DNA of 41,687 bases. Origin: Chlamydiae bacterium RIFCSPLOWO2_12_FULL_45_20. GTDB lineage: Bacteria > Chlamydiota > Chlamydiia > Chlamydiales > SM23-39. The translations under genes were made by a program, and so were the position numbers. The notes under the pieces were generated by a model. The model saw only the letters and a program-made list of their open reading frames with translations. It had not been told where the DNA came from and made no database searches. Where the stretch lies: positions 1 to 41,687 of the forward strand of contig MGMD01000025.1 in assembly GCA_001796285.1 (NCBI GenBank). Direction: 5' to 3'. Positions 23,624-33,215 of the stretch are shown here, one piece after another (the first letter of the stretch is position 1; each line of letters begins with the position of its first letter).

Positions 23624-24547
23624 ATGGGTTTTTTTTCCCGCAGTAAACCAAAAATTAAAATACAATCTACAAAAAAAGATGGCTTTAGCGGGTGGGTGAA
23701 ATGTAGCGGTTGCAGTGAGCTCATCCATGTCAGTGAACTGGCTCAAAATTTGAATTGTTGCCCAAAGTGCGACTACCATTATCGCTTATCTTTAAAACAA
23801 CGCTTGGAACTTCTTGCGGATACCGGCACTTTTGAAGAAAAGTTTATCCATATCACCCCTGTCGATGCGCTTCACTTTGTCGATACAGAAAGTTATGCTG
23901 AACGGATTCGGGTGGCTAAAGAAAAGTCAGGACGCGATGAAGCTGTTTGTACGGGCGTCTGTCAGATTCATGGTAAAATTGTTTGTTTAGCTGTGCTCGA
24001 CTTTTCCTACATGGGAGGGTCCATGGGATCTGTTGTGGGAGAAAGACTCACTTTGCTCATTGAACATGCGATGGACATCAAACAGCCCTTGATTATTGTG
24101 TCAGCATCGGGCGGGGCTCGGATGCAAGAGTCCATCTTGTCGTTAATGCAGATGGCTAAAACATCGGCTGCCCTTTCGAGGCTCCATGGATTAGGTGTGC
24201 CGTATCTCTCCATTCTTACAAACCCCACAACGGGGGGAGTCACAGCCTCTTTTGCAACTCTTGGGGATGTAATCATTGCGGAACCCGATGCGCTCATTGC
24301 CTTTGCAGGACCTCGCGTAGTCGAGCAGACGATTGGGCAAAAACTGCCACCAAAGGCACAAAAATCTGAATTTCTCTTGGAAAAAGGAATGGTCGATTGC
24401 ATCGTTAAAAGAGCGGATCTCAAAGATAAAATTGCTTTTTTTATTGACTTTTTAACAGGCAACGAACGGACCTTTGAAAAAGATGAGCTTGCTAAAAAAA
24501 TACCTAGCGCGTTAAAAGAGCTGTTGAGGTTGGCGGAGCGCTCATGA
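23624..24547 (+). CDS. accD: Acetyl-CoA carboxylase carboxyltransferase subunit beta
   Basis: AccD with AccA transfers the carboxyl group from biotin to acetyl-CoA, the first step of fatty acid synthesis. The 307-residue protein has the N-terminal zinc ribbon (Cys27, Cys30, Cys46, Cys49) and the crotonase-like core with FSYMGGSMGSVVGERL, SASGGARMQES and LTNPTTGGVTASFA. The length is normal. It overlaps dut by 4 bases (ATGA). accA is not in this window. Confidence 0.96.
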   Translation: MGFFSRSKPKIKIQSTKKDGFSGWVKCSGCSELIHVSELAQNLNCCPKCDYHYRLSLKQRLELLADTGTFEEKFIHITPVDALHFVDTESYAERIRVAKEKSGRDEAVCTGVCQIHGKIVCLAVLDFSYMGGSMGSVVGERLTLLIEHAMDIKQPLIIVSASGGARMQESILSLMQMAKTSAALSRLHGLGVPYLSILTNPTTGGVTASFATLGDVIIAEPDALIAFAGPRVVEQTIGQKLPPKAQKSEFLLEKGMVDCIVKRADLKDKIAFFIDFLTGNERTFEKDELAKKIPSALKELLRLAERS

Positions 24548-24990
24548 CAAAGAAAATACCAGTGCCCATCTATGTAGTGGATGAGGAATATATTCCTTAT
24601 TATGCAACGGAGTGCGCTTCCGGATGCGATGCGAGAGCGGCCATTGAAGCGCCTCTAGTCGTGGAACCTAATACGTCGGCGATTGTCCCTACGGGTATTC
24701 GCGTAGAATTACCAGTAGGATTTGAAATTCAGGTGCGTCCCAGAAGTGGCTTTGCAGCGAAAAATCAGGTGACGGTGCTCAATTCCCCGGGAACCATCGA
24801 TTGTGATTTTCGGGGGGAAATCTCCGTTATTTTAATCAACCATGGAAAAAATCCGTTTGTTGTGACGCCCAAAATGCGGATTGCCCAATTGGTGCTAGCG
24901 CCCATTGTGCAAGCAGAATTTGTTCAGCAGGCGTCGATTGCAACAACGCAACGGGGAGAGGGAAAGTTTGGCCATACTGGCGCGAATTAA
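24544..24990 (+). CDS. dut: dUTP diphosphatase (dUTPase)
   Basis: Dut hydrolyses dUTP to dUMP and PPi, keeping uracil out of DNA and supplying the dTMP precursor. All five trimeric dUTPase motifs are present in 148 residues: SGCDARA, RPRSGFA, NSPGTIDCDFRGEI (with the catalytic Asp), MRIAQLVLAP and the C-terminal RGEGKFGHTG. The ATG overlaps the accD stop. Its 3' end probably overlaps the ptsN start by 23 bases. Confidence 0.96.
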   Translation: MTKKIPVPIYVVDEEYIPYYATECASGCDARAAIEAPLVVEPNTSAIVPTGIRVELPVGFEIQVRPRSGFAAKNQVTVLNSPGTIDCDFRGEISVILINHGKNPFVVTPKMRIAQLVLAPIVQAEFVQQASIATTQRGEGKFGHTGAN

Positions 24991-25462
24991 TCCTTTTAAA
25001 AAAAAGGAATCCATTAGGATCTCTGACTATTTGGACTCTCGTTTGATCTCATTTCTCGATGTAGATACTCGGGATGATGCCATCAATGGGCTCATCACTC
25101 TTGTGGAAACAGAAATCGGTCTCTCGAATAAAAAAGAATTCAGTAAAGCAGTGTTCTATAGAGAACAACTCGTCTCTACGGGCATTGGCATGGGCGTCGC
25201 AGTGCCGCATGCCAAGCTTACTAGCTTTACAGATTTTTTTATTGTCATTGGAGTGCAACAAAAAAAAGGACTCGAATGGTACGCGCTGGACAAAGCGCCT
25301 GTTCGCCTCATCTTTTTAATAGGTGGACCCGAAGACAGACAGACAGAATATCTGCAACTTTTGTCCCTTTTGACTTCTGCCATTCGGGATATTGACTTAA
25401 GAAAACACCTGCTCAATGCTCGTACAAAAGAACAAATCCTTGAACTTTTTTCCCAATTTTAA
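24968..25462 (+). CDS. ptsN: PTS EIIA-Ntr-type regulatory protein
   Basis: This 164-residue protein is a single EIIA(fructose/Ntr) domain, with the phosphorylatable His81 in GIGMGVAVPHAKL. EIIA-Ntr proteins relay phosphate from PEP through EI and HPr-type carriers to regulate, rather than to transport sugar. No ATG fits; the TTG at 24968 is chosen because GGGGAGAGG lies 6-8 bases upstream, which places the start inside dut. No EI, HPr or sugar permease gene is near, so the role is presumably regulatory. Confidence 0.87.
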   Translation: MAILARINPFKKKESIRISDYLDSRLISFLDVDTRDDAINGLITLVETEIGLSNKKEFSKAVFYREQLVSTGIGMGVAVPHAKLTSFTDFFIVIGVQQKKGLEWYALDKAPVRLIFLIGGPEDRQTEYLQLLSLLTSAIRDIDLRKHLLNARTKEQILELFSQF

Positions 25463-25531
25463 TATTTTTTTGATTTGCTCGGCTTCGTCCAAAAAATGTA
25501 CAAAGCTGAAAATTTACTGGGGATTATAGGT

Positions 25532-26239
25532 ATGGATTTAAAGCTTAGAGATGTGGCAGACCTTTTAACGGTCTCAGAGGCGACCATTCGGCGTTGGATT
25601 GCGGACGGAAAAATTCCTTATTATAAGCTCCATAACCAGTATCGTTTTAGTCGCAGCGAGATTGAAAATTGGGTGTTGAGTTCTAAACAAGAAGGAGATT
25701 TTTATCTTTTTGAAAAAGAAGAACACATCGAAACTTTAGGTACACAGCAATTTGGCTTATTTCGGGCGGTTCACAAAGGGGGCGTTTATAACGATATTGA
25801 AGGAGAAACGAAAGAAGAGCTCATCCGCAATGCCATGGAGCTAATTGCCAAGGACCTCAATCTCGATGCGGAGGTCATTACAGAGCTTCTTCTCGATAGA
25901 GAAAATTTAATGCCCACAGCTCTTTCGAATGGGATTGCTGTTCCACATACACGCGATTTTCTTCTCCAAGAGGCCTATGATGTAATCTCCGTAGTCTTCC
26001 CCAAAAATCCAGTTGAATATGGCGCGCTGGATGGAAAACCTGTCCACACACTTTTTTTCCTTTTTGCTTGCGACGATAAACGCCATCTGCACCTCCTCGC
26101 TAAGCTGGCTCACCTCTCGAGTAGACCGGAGCATCTCGCGTTTTTACAAAACAGTCCAACAAAGGCAGAACTTCTCGAGTTTATCAAGCAGTGGGAAGCC
26201 AAAATCAAGCCACGTGAGGCTACGACTATAGTCCCTTAG
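25532..26239 (+). CDS. EIIA-Ntr protein with N-terminal MerR/excisionase-type DNA-binding domain
   Basis: This 235-residue protein is a second EIIA-Ntr paralog. Residues 1-50 form an excisionase/MerR-like helix-turn-helix ([26 protein letters not shown] ... [12 protein letters not shown] in outline), which reads as a DNA-binding winged helix. Residues 75-225 are an EIIA domain with phosphorylatable His139 in [10 protein letters not shown]. The pair can be read as a phosphorylation-controlled transcription factor. As I recall, Chlamydia has the same fusion (CT290). The ATG at 25532 is chosen because the domain starts right there and AGG is close upstream. It is the last gene of the accD run and overlaps the convergent clpC end by 14 bases. 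Confidence 0.88.
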   Translation: MDLKLRDVADLLTVSEATIRRWIADGKIPYYKLHNQYRFSRSEIENWVLSSKQEGDFYLFEKEEHIETLGTQQFGLFRAVHKGGVYNDIEGETKEELIRNAMELIAKDLNLDAEVITELLLDRENLMPTALSNGIAVPHTRDFLLQEAYDVISVVFPKNPVEYGALDGKPVHTLFFLFACDDKRHLHLLAKLAHLSSRPEHLAFLQNSPTKAELLEFIKQWEAKIKPREATTIVP

Positions 26240-28760
26240 CGAGCGCCTTTTCCTTATCTTCCTTTTTCTCGACCTGTTCGTCGATAAATTCGATCCGCCC
26301 TTCTTTAGCTGAGATGAGATAACGCCTTTTTTGACCGGGGTGTTGAAGCAGTTTTTCAGAAAGAGGGTCTTCCAAAAACTGCTCGATCACGCGACGAAGG
26401 GGGCGAGCTCCCATTTCTGGAACGTACCCTTTTTCAACAAGCAAGTCACGCGCTTGATCATCCAGGCGCACAAAGATCTGTTTTTTCTCAAGTCTTGCTT
26501 TAAGTTTACTAAATTCAAGGTCGACTACAAGTCGGAGAGATTCTCGATCGAGGGCCGAGAAGATCACGAGATCATCCAGGCGATTGAGGAATTCTGGCTT
26601 AAAGTGCTTCCGCACTGCCTCTTTGATTTTTCCCTCCATCGTCTTATAGTCCATCAGATTATCTTTGACGCCAAACCCGACTTCCGTAGATTTGCGAATC
26701 AGGTCGGCGCCCAGATTCGAGGTCATGATGATGATCGTATTTCTAAAATCAATCTTACGGCCCACAGAGTCCGTGAGTCTTCCCTCTTCAAGGATCTGTA
26801 GGAGAAGGTTCATGACATCGGGATGAGCCTTTTCCACCTCGTCGAATAGGATGACAGAATAAGGGCGTCTTCGGACTTGTTCTGTGAGTTGGCCGCCTTC
26901 CTCATATCCCACATAGCCTGGAGGAGATCCCGTCATCCGGCTGATGGCAAATTTCTCCATGTACTCAGACATGTCGACTTGGATGAGAGCCTCTTCACCG
27001 CCAAACATATGGGAGGCAAGAAGCCGCGCCATATGTGTTTTTCCAACACCTGTCGGCCCCAAAAATAAAAAGGCACCAATCGGGCGGTTGGGGTCTTTGA
27101 TATCCGCTTTCGATCTTCGAATGGCGCGGCAAACAGTGCTCAGTGCGGCATTTTGCCCAATGATCTTGGTTCGTAAAGCCTCTTCCATTTTAAGAACTTT
27201 TTCAGACTCACCTTCCGTTAGGCGAGTGACAGGAATTCCCGTTTGCTTTGCGACAATTCTTGCAATATCCTCTTCATCGACCACAGGCTGGTGCTCCTCT
27301 TTACGTGCCTCCCAGCTAGTGCGGTCTTTTTGTAGTTTTTCTCTTAAATTTTTCTCGTTATCGCGAAGTTTTGCTGCTTTTTCATATTCTTGACGGCCAA
27401 TGGCCTCTTCTTTTGCCACGCGGGCCTCTTCAATAGTCGCTTCGAGGTCTGTTAACTCCTGGGGCTGATGCATTGTGGCAATACGCGCCTTAGCCCCTGC
27501 TTCATCGAGTAGATCAATGGCCTTATCAGGAAGAAACCGCCCCATGACATATCGCTCCGATTGATAGACCGCTGCATGGATCGCCGCATTGGTGTAGCTA
27601 CATTTATGGTGCTCTTCATATTTTGGTTTTAAGCCGTTCAAAATAAGAATGCTCTCTTCGACTGAAGGAGGTTGCACGATAATCTTTTGGAAGCGGCGCT
27701 CGAGCGCAGGATCTTTTTCAATGTGCTTTCGGTATTCATCTAAAGTTGTCGCGCCAATGCACTGAATCTCTCCACGAGACAGCGCAGGCTTTAAGATGTT
27801 GGACGCATCGATCGCTCCTTCCGCAGCTCCCGCTCCAACAATCGTATGGATCTCATCAATGAACAATAGGACATTGCCGTTTTTTTTAATTTCATCCATG
27901 ACAGCCTTGATCCGTTCCTCAAACTGGCCGCGATATTTTGTTCCAGCAATCATGAGAGTGAGATCTAAAGAGATGAGCTTTTTTTTCCTGAGATTGTCCG
28001 GAACATCCCCTTTGATAATCGCGTGCGCAAGGCCTTCCACAATAGCGGTTTTGCCTACCCCCGCTTCCCCGATGAGTACCGGATTGTTCTTACGGCGGCG
28101 GCACAAGATGAGCACTAACCTTTCTACTTCGTCTTTCCTCCCAATCACCGGATCCATTTTCCCCTCACGGCAAAGGTCTGTTAGATCGTGACCATAGGCG
28201 CGAAGGGCTGGCATTTTGTCTGTAACGGGAGGCGCTTGAGGAGATATCCGGTCTGACCCAGGTTGTCTCGGCGGCGGTGCCCCTGGAGAGGGATTGGCTC
28301 CCATTGGAGGCAGTTGAAGGTTAAACGTCTCCAGCTCTTTTAAAACTTCTTTTCGAACCTCTTTAAGATTGATGTTGAGATTTTCCAGTACTTGCGCCGC
28401 AACACCATCGGTTTGTCTCAAAAGAGCTAGAAGAAGATGTTCTGTACCTACATAATTATGGTTGAGATTCGCCGCCTCTTCATTCGCAAACTCAAAAACT
28501 TTTTTCACCTTGCCAGTGAGGGCAGGGTCGCCATATACTTGAATCTCCGGGCCAAAGCCCACTATGCGCTCTACTTCCGCGCGAATGGCCTCATAGTCCA
28601 AGTTCATGTTTCTCAGAACGTTGACCGCAATGCCTTGGCCTAATTTCAAAAGCCCCAAAAGGACGTGTTCTGTCCCCAAGTAATTGTGATTTAGACGCTG
28701 CGCCTCTTTTTTGGCCAGCTTGATGACTTGTTTTGCGCGATTAGTAAACTTATCAAACAT
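26226..28760 (-). CDS. clpC: ATP-dependent Clp protease ATPase subunit ClpC
   Basis: ClpC is an AAA+ unfoldase that feeds substrates to ClpP. The 844-residue protein has two N-terminal Clp repeats (1-150; [16 protein letters not shown] and [16 protein letters not shown]), a first AAA+ module with Walker [14 protein letters not shown], a UVR-like middle domain ([19 protein letters not shown]) that marks ClpC rather than ClpA or ClpB, and a second AAA+ module with [14 protein letters not shown]. Length is normal. It is convergent with the ptsN block and divergent from lplA. The sequence TATAAT on the minus strand at 28782-28777 is a perfect -10 match but lies very close to the ATG, so its role is unsure. 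Confidence 0.97.
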   Translation of the reverse strand: MFDKFTNRAKQVIKLAKKEAQRLNHNYLGTEHVLLGLLKLGQGIAVNVLRNMNLDYEAIRAEVERIVGFGPEIQVYGDPALTGKVKKVFEFANEEAANLNHNYVGTEHLLLALLRQTDGVAAQVLENLNINLKEVRKEVLKELETFNLQLPPMGANPSPGAPPPRQPGSDRISPQAPPVTDKMPALRAYGHDLTDLCREGKMDPVIGRKDEVERLVLILCRRRKNNPVLIGEAGVGKTAIVEGLAHAIIKGDVPDNLRKKKLISLDLTLMIAGTKYRGQFEERIKAVMDEIKKNGNVLLFIDEIHTIVGAGAAEGAIDASNILKPALSRGEIQCIGATTLDEYRKHIEKDPALERRFQKIIVQPPSVEESILILNGLKPKYEEHHKCSYTNAAIHAAVYQSERYVMGRFLPDKAIDLLDEAGAKARIATMHQPQELTDLEATIEEARVAKEEAIGRQEYEKAAKLRDNEKNLREKLQKDRTSWEARKEEHQPVVDEEDIARIVAKQTGIPVTRLTEGESEKVLKMEEALRTKIIGQNAALSTVCRAIRRSKADIKDPNRPIGAFLFLGPTGVGKTHMARLLASHMFGGEEALIQVDMSEYMEKFAISRMTGSPPGYVGYEEGGQLTEQVRRRPYSVILFDEVEKAHPDVMNLLLQILEEGRLTDSVGRKIDFRNTIIIMTSNLGADLIRKSTEVGFGVKDNLMDYKTMEGKIKEAVRKHFKPEFLNRLDDLVIFSALDRESLRLVVDLEFSKLKARLEKKQIFVRLDDQARDLLVEKGYVPEMGARPLRRVIEQFLEDPLSEKLLQHPGQKRRYLISAKEGRIEFIDEQVEKKEDKEKALAKGL

Positions 28761-28821
28761 GGACTACCCTTCTTTTATTATAAGCCTTTTGAGTTTTTTT
28801 CTCGACTCTCGTGGTCAAAAG

Positions 28822-28850
28822 TTGATACCATTAAAGATCTTTCTAATAAG
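28822..28850 (+). promoter_or_regulatory. Candidate lplA promoter
   Basis: TTGATA (28822-28827) and AATAAG (28845-28850) are 17 bases apart, with five and four consensus matches. The leader to the ATG at 28883 would be about 25 bases. Confidence 0.4.
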
Positions 28851-28882
28851 GGCTGTTTAATTCTTTGGGAAGTGAAATTTTT

Positions 28883-29599
28883 ATGATACAAATTTTAGAT
28901 ACAGGAATTTCTACAGCCGAAGAAAATATGCGCTTCGACGAAAAGCTTTTAGAACATTTGGCCTCACACAAAGATCCCATCCTTCATTTATACCAGTGGA
29001 AGCGTCCTTCTGCAACATATGGCTATTTTATTCGACCAGAAAACCACCTGGATTTCGAACATGTAGCCCGGTATGACATCGACTTGGCGCGTAGACCCAC
29101 GGGGGGAGGGATTGTGTTTCACATTTGGGATCTCGCCTTTTCATTTTTCATGCCTTCTGAGCACCCTGCTTTTTTTTTCAATACATTGGGAAATTATGAG
29201 TTTGTAAACCAGGCAGTTTTAAAAACCGTACAAGACTATTTTTCTTTGGAACCTGAATTGGTTCAGGAAGACGCCCCCTCCCTTGTGCCCGACTCTCGTA
29301 ATTTTTGCATGGCTCAGCCGTCCCAATATGATGTTATCTACAAGGGGATGAAAGTAGCTGGGGCCGCACAGAGAAGACAGAAGGCAGGATACCTCCACCA
29401 AGGAACTATTTCTTTGTTCAAGCCAGACGTCCAGCTTCTTGAGGAGGTTCTTCTTTCCCCAGAGATCGTCAAGGCGATGACTGCTTATACCTTTGCCCCT
29501 GTTCAAGACCCTCAGGGGCTACAACAAGTGCGTGAGGACCTTCAAAAACTCCTTGCTGACAATCTGGAAAGGTCTTTAAAATCCACGGCTCATGCATAA
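28883..29599 (+). CDS. lplA: Lipoate-protein ligase A family
   Basis: This 238-residue cytosolic enzyme attaches lipoate (or transfers octanoate) to lipoyl domains. It has the LplA/LipB fold signatures RRPTGGGIVFH and VAGAAQRRQKAGYLHQGTISL, the last containing the catalytic-type lysine region. It lacks the extra C-terminal domain of long LplA proteins. The ATG at 28883 is preferred to a TTG 18 bases upstream. gcvH, a lipoyl acceptor, lies 4.3 kb downstream on the same strand. The gene ends inside the proS start (8-base overlap). clpC next to lplA is also the Chlamydia arrangement as I recall it. Confidence 0.87.
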   Translation: MIQILDTGISTAEENMRFDEKLLEHLASHKDPILHLYQWKRPSATYGYFIRPENHLDFEHVARYDIDLARRPTGGGIVFHIWDLAFSFFMPSEHPAFFFNTLGNYEFVNQAVLKTVQDYFSLEPELVQEDAPSLVPDSRNFCMAQPSQYDVIYKGMKVAGAAQRRQKAGYLHQGTISLFKPDVQLLEEVLLSPEIVKAMTAYTFAPVQDPQGLQQVREDLQKLLADNLERSLKSTAHA

Positions 29600-31097
29600 G
29601 AAAAAAGCTCGAACCGCCATTACTCCGACTAGAGAAGAGGATTATCCTGAGTGGTACCAGTCTGTGTTACAGGCGGCTGATCTTGCGGAACACTCTGCGG
29701 TCAGAGGCTGCATGGTGATTAAACCTTGGGGATATGCGATTTGGGAGAATATCCAGAAGGTGTTGGACCGGATGTTCAAGGCAACTGGACATCAAAATGC
29801 CTATTTTCCGCTCTTCATTCCTTTAAGTTATATGGAAAAAGAGGCGGAACATATAGAGGGCTTTGCCAAGGAATGTGCGGTGGTTACCCATCACCGCTTA
29901 GAAAAAGGAAAGGATGGGAAGCTTGTTCCAGGAGGGAAGCTCGAGGAACCCCTGGTAGTTCGGCCTACTTCCGAGATGATCATTGGACACACTTTTGCGA
30001 AATGGGTGGAGTCTTATCGAGACCTTCCTCTACTCATTAATCAATGGGCCAATATCGTTCGGTGGGAAATGCGAACGCGCATGTTCTTAAGAACAACGGA
30101 AATTCTTTGGCAAGAAGGACATACTGTGCATGCGACAGCAGAAGAGGCGGTGATTGAAACGCAGCGCATGCTGGAGGTGTACTCTGACTTTTGCCATCAG
30201 TATTTGGCCATCCCCGTCATCCGTGGAGAAAAAACGGAGTCGGAAAGATTCCCTGGAGCTGTGAACACTTACACAATCGAAGCAATGATGCAAGACCGAA
30301 AGGCTCTGCAATCGGGAACGTCCCATTTCTTAGGACAGAATTTTTCTAAATCTTGTGGGATTCAATTCCGGAATATTGCCTCAGAACTCGAATATGGGTG
30401 GACGACTTCTTGGGGCTCAACGACAAGACTCATAGGTGGGCTCGTGATGACTCATAGCGACGATGACGGGCTGGTGCTTCCTCCTCGCGTTGCGTCTTGT
30501 CACTTGGTTATTATTCCGATTATCCACAACGAAGATACGCAGTCCAAGGTTTTAGAATACTCAGAAAAGCTCGCTTTTGAACTCCGAAAAATACAGTATG
30601 AAGGGGAGAACCTTCGCGTCATCGTTGATAAAAGAGATTTGCGTGGTGGGGAAAAAACCTGGGGATGGATTAAAAAGGGCGTTCCGCTCCGGTTGGAAGT
30701 CGGGCTTCGAGAAATCGAGTCGGGAGAGCTTAGTGTATATCGCCGAGACCGGCCCCACAAAGAAGCGATCCGCTTCTTTTCTGAGGAAGTAGTCGTTCTT
30801 CTAGAAGCGATCCAGTCTAATCTTCTTGCCAAAGCTACAGCCTTTCGAGAGCAACACACGGTATCCATCGATCACAAAGAAGAGCTTTATGAGTTTTTCA
30901 CTGCTAAAGGAGAGGAAATTCATGGAGGTTTTGCTCTTGCACATTGGAATGGAGATCCAAAAATTGAGGAACAAGTCAAACAAGATCTCAACGTGACGAT
31001 CCGCTGTATCCCTCTTCATTTACCCCCTGAAGCAGGCAAGTGTATTTTTACTCACGAAAAGAGCGCGCGACGAGTCATCTTTGCTAAGTCCTATTAG
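29592..31097 (+). CDS. proS: Prolyl-tRNA synthetase, archaeal/eukaryotic type
   Basis: This 501-residue class II enzyme charges tRNA-Pro. The architecture is the archaeal/eukaryotic-like ProRS type: there is no editing (INS) insertion between motifs 2 and 3, and the C-terminus ends in the typical zinc-domain remnant and terminal FAKSY. Class II motif 2 is in WANIVRWEMRTRMFLRTTEILWQEGHT, and RPTSEMIIG and GTSHFLGQNFS bind prolyl-adenylate. As I recall, C. trachomatis ProRS is the longer bacterial type with INS, so this copy would mean replacement or an ancient choice within the phylum. The ATG overlaps the lplA stop by 8 bases. Confidence 0.94.
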   Translation: MHKKKARTAITPTREEDYPEWYQSVLQAADLAEHSAVRGCMVIKPWGYAIWENIQKVLDRMFKATGHQNAYFPLFIPLSYMEKEAEHIEGFAKECAVVTHHRLEKGKDGKLVPGGKLEEPLVVRPTSEMIIGHTFAKWVESYRDLPLLINQWANIVRWEMRTRMFLRTTEILWQEGHTVHATAEEAVIETQRMLEVYSDFCHQYLAIPVIRGEKTESERFPGAVNTYTIEAMMQDRKALQSGTSHFLGQNFSKSCGIQFRNIASELEYGWTTSWGSTTRLIGGLVMTHSDDDGLVLPPRVASCHLVIIPIIHNEDTQSKVLEYSEKLAFELRKIQYEGENLRVIVDKRDLRGGEKTWGWIKKGVPLRLEVGLREIESGELSVYRRDRPHKEAIRFFSEEVVVLLEAIQSNLLAKATAFREQHTVSIDHKEELYEFFTAKGEEIHGGFALAHWNGDPKIEEQVKQDLNVTIRCIPLHLPPEAGKCIFTHEKSARRVIFAKSY

Positions 31098-31139
31098 TTC
31101 CTTAGACGCGCTCAAATTCAAAGTTTTTTTCGGTAATTC

Positions 31140-31169
31140 TTGCCTCCAAAAGGAAGGATCTGTTACGAT
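31140..31169 (+). promoter_or_regulatory. Candidate promoter of the envelope/gcvH run
   Basis: TTGCCT (31140-31145) and TACGAT (31164-31169) are 18 bases apart with four matches each, and a TG precedes the -10 box by one base. It sits in the 117-base gap after proS, the largest break in the long rightward run. Confidence 0.35.
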
Positions 31170-31214
31170 CAACCACATTTCTGAATTAGAGATACTCGCG
31201 GAGCAAAGTCTCTT

Positions 31215-33215
31215 ATGCTGGAGTTTTTTCGTAGATACCAACAGACTTTTTTCCTAGTTACGGCTGTCGTTGTCATCGCTTCTTTTCTTTTTTTTGGCGC
31301 TTATGGCACGTTTGACACTAGAAGTGAGCGGAAGGATTGGGCAGTCTCTACGACCGTAGGAGGCTCCAAGTTGATGTTTTCAGAAGTGCAAATGATGTCT
31401 CGATTCATTGCTGCGGACAGAAATGATCCCTATGCACCCAGAGGGATGCTCCCCAATTTTTCTAACGATGGAGTCATCCGAAATGATTTTTTGAAAGACC
31501 GTTTAGCTGATCTAATTGTCGCTGAGTATTTTGATGTTTTAAAAGAGGATTTTGAAGGGCGCTTGGAAAAGGCAAAGCGTTACCGCCCGTATGTTCATCC
31601 TCAAGCCGACTTTTTAAGCGCAAACAGTGTATGGAACCATTATCTCCCGGAAATGAATGGGGCCATCGAGGCTTTAAAACAAGAGATTGCAGTCACTCCG
31701 AGCACTTTTAGCCATCTAAAGGAAATCTATTTATTAGAAGGATATCTCCCACCAGAAATACTTCGAAAAATTTTAATTCACCAACATCAGCAGTTGCCCA
31801 GGCTGCCAGTGGATCCAAGGCTTTCTTATGATGATCTTGCAGTATTTGGGTATCATGGAGCAGTCGAGTGGTTTGGTCGCAATTTTGTGGATCTTGTTTC
31901 TGAATTTATCTTGAATGCCGCAAGCGCAGCTGAAAAGAAAGGGTATCGAGTTACTTTGCAAGAGGCTAAGGGGGACCTGATTCACCATTTCCGGGAATCG
32001 ATGCAAACTCTGGGAAGCAATAGGCCAGAAATCAGTTTTCATCAACACCTTAGCTCTTTCGGTTTTGACGAGAGAAGTGCAGCCTATGTGTGGCAAAAAG
32101 TGCTTCTTTTTAGGAAATATTTTCGTGATGTAGGAGAGGCGGCATTGGTTGACCGAATGCCGTATCAGGAGTTTTCTCAGTATGCCAATGCATCGGCCGC
32201 GATAGAATGCTATACCTGGCCGATTCGGATCCAAAACCAACAGGATCTTGCTGCGGTTCGATGTTATATCGAAGCGATTGGTGTAGATACAGGGGAGTTG
32301 CTGCCTACCAAAATCAAAGAAGTCCATGAAGTTGAAAAACAATTCCCCAAGCTAATCCGAACGCGCTACCGTGCCCAAAAAGCGGAAGTCGCTATTGAGA
32401 AAATTGCCGCTCGAGTGACTTTAAAAGAGCTTTGGAATTGGCAAAAAAATGAGGCGAATTGGGCTCAACTCCGAAAGGAATTTTCCTTAGGACAGGCGGA
32501 TACTCCAGAACATCGCTTTACTTTGCTTGAACACTCAGATCCCAGCTTGCGCGCCGAAGTGGACGCCTTTTCTAGGCAACAGATCGTGAAAGAACACCCT
32601 GAATGGGTGGAGGAGGAGTTAGACCAGGCCCCCTTTGTCGAGTCGGTATGGAGTGTTTATGGCAATGATCCCCCATTTTCCCAAAGGCAAGGCGTCTATA
32701 CGCGGATCAAGGATTTGGAGATTGTCGAAGACAAACACATCCTTCCCTTTCATGAAGCACAGGATTACTTAAGAGAATACGTTGGAAAGGCGGAATCTGA
32801 GTTTGTTCAGGATAAAAACCCCTTTTTGATCGCTAGTATTTCCGCCCTTGAGTCCTTGAAAAGCAACTCTTTAGACCCTCGATGGGTGCAGTCGGGCGCG
32901 AATCCCCTTTTCGATCAGTTTAAGCTCGAAAAGAAAAGTCTTATCATTTCTAGAACTTCCAAGGAGGATTGGATGAAAAATAAAGCATTTACGATGCTTC
33001 CAGATCTTTGGTCTCCCGTCCATGTGATAGATGGTCAGGTTGCCTTTTTCTATCTTAAAGAGCGAAAAGCAACCCCAGCCCCCATTCTGGATCAGCTTTC
33101 CGTCGGAAAAGAAACATTAGCGTCAGACGCAAAAGCGTTTTTCGCAGAAAGATTTCTTCAGACAGTAAAAGAAAAAAACGCGATCGTGATCCCTCTGCAG
33201 AAGGAGGGAGAATGA
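31215..33215 (+). CDS. Membrane-anchored PpiD/SurA-like periplasmic protein
   Basis: This 666-residue protein opens with a short cytosolic stretch and one strong membrane segment (FFLVTAVVVIASFLFFG, about 12-29), and the rest, mostly helical, would sit in the periplasm. The layout MLEFFRRYQ..FFL....ASFLFFG matches PpiD and the SurA N-terminal family, which chaperone outer-membrane proteins. I do not see a clear parvulin PPIase domain, so it is probably chaperone-only or highly diverged. GGAG lies 11 bases before the ATG. It is followed by a 4-base overlap with the CBM9-like gene. In chlamydiae, whose outer membranes are rich in cysteine-linked porins, such a chaperone would be expected. Confidence 0.6.
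   Translation: MLEFFRRYQQTFFLVTAVVVIASFLFFGAYGTFDTRSERKDWAVSTTVGGSKLMFSEVQMMSRFIAADRNDPYAPRGMLPNFSNDGVIRNDFLKDRLADLIVAEYFDVLKEDFEGRLEKAKRYRPYVHPQADFLSANSVWNHYLPEMNGAIEALKQEIAVTPSTFSHLKEIYLLEGYLPPEILRKILIHQHQQLPRLPVDPRLSYDDLAVFGYHGAVEWFGRNFVDLVSEFILNAASAAEKKGYRVTLQEAKGDLIHHFRESMQTLGSNRPEISFHQHLSSFGFDERSAAYVWQKVLLFRKYFRDVGEAALVDRMPYQEFSQYANASAAIECYTWPIRIQNQQDLAAVRCYIEAIGVDTGELLPTKIKEVHEVEKQFPKLIRTRYRAQKAEVAIEKIAARVTLKELWNWQKNEANWAQLRKEFSLGQADTPEHRFTLLEHSDPSLRAEVDAFSRQQIVKEHPEWVEEELDQAPFVESVWSVYGNDPPFSQRQGVYTRIKDLEIVEDKHILPFHEAQDYLREYVGKAESEFVQDKNPFLIASISALESLKSNSLDPRWVQSGANPLFDQFKLEKKSLIISRTSKEDWMKNKAFTMLPDLWSPVHVIDGQVAFFYLKERKATPAPILDQLSVGKETLASDAKAFFAERFLQTVKEKNAIVIPLQKEGE

Noticed and set aside
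26877..28191. Plus-strand open frames opposite clpC
   Set aside because: These are shadows of the clpC coding sequence.
28777..28782. Perfect minus-strand TATAAT in front of clpC
   Set aside because: It is only about 17 bases from the ATG and has no -35 partner, so I did not list it as a separate promoter.
30520..30528. Perfect DnaA box TTATCCACA
   Set aside because: It is a single copy inside proS coding sequence (part of the codons for Ile-His-Asn), with no cluster or AT-rich unwinding region, so it is probably chance.
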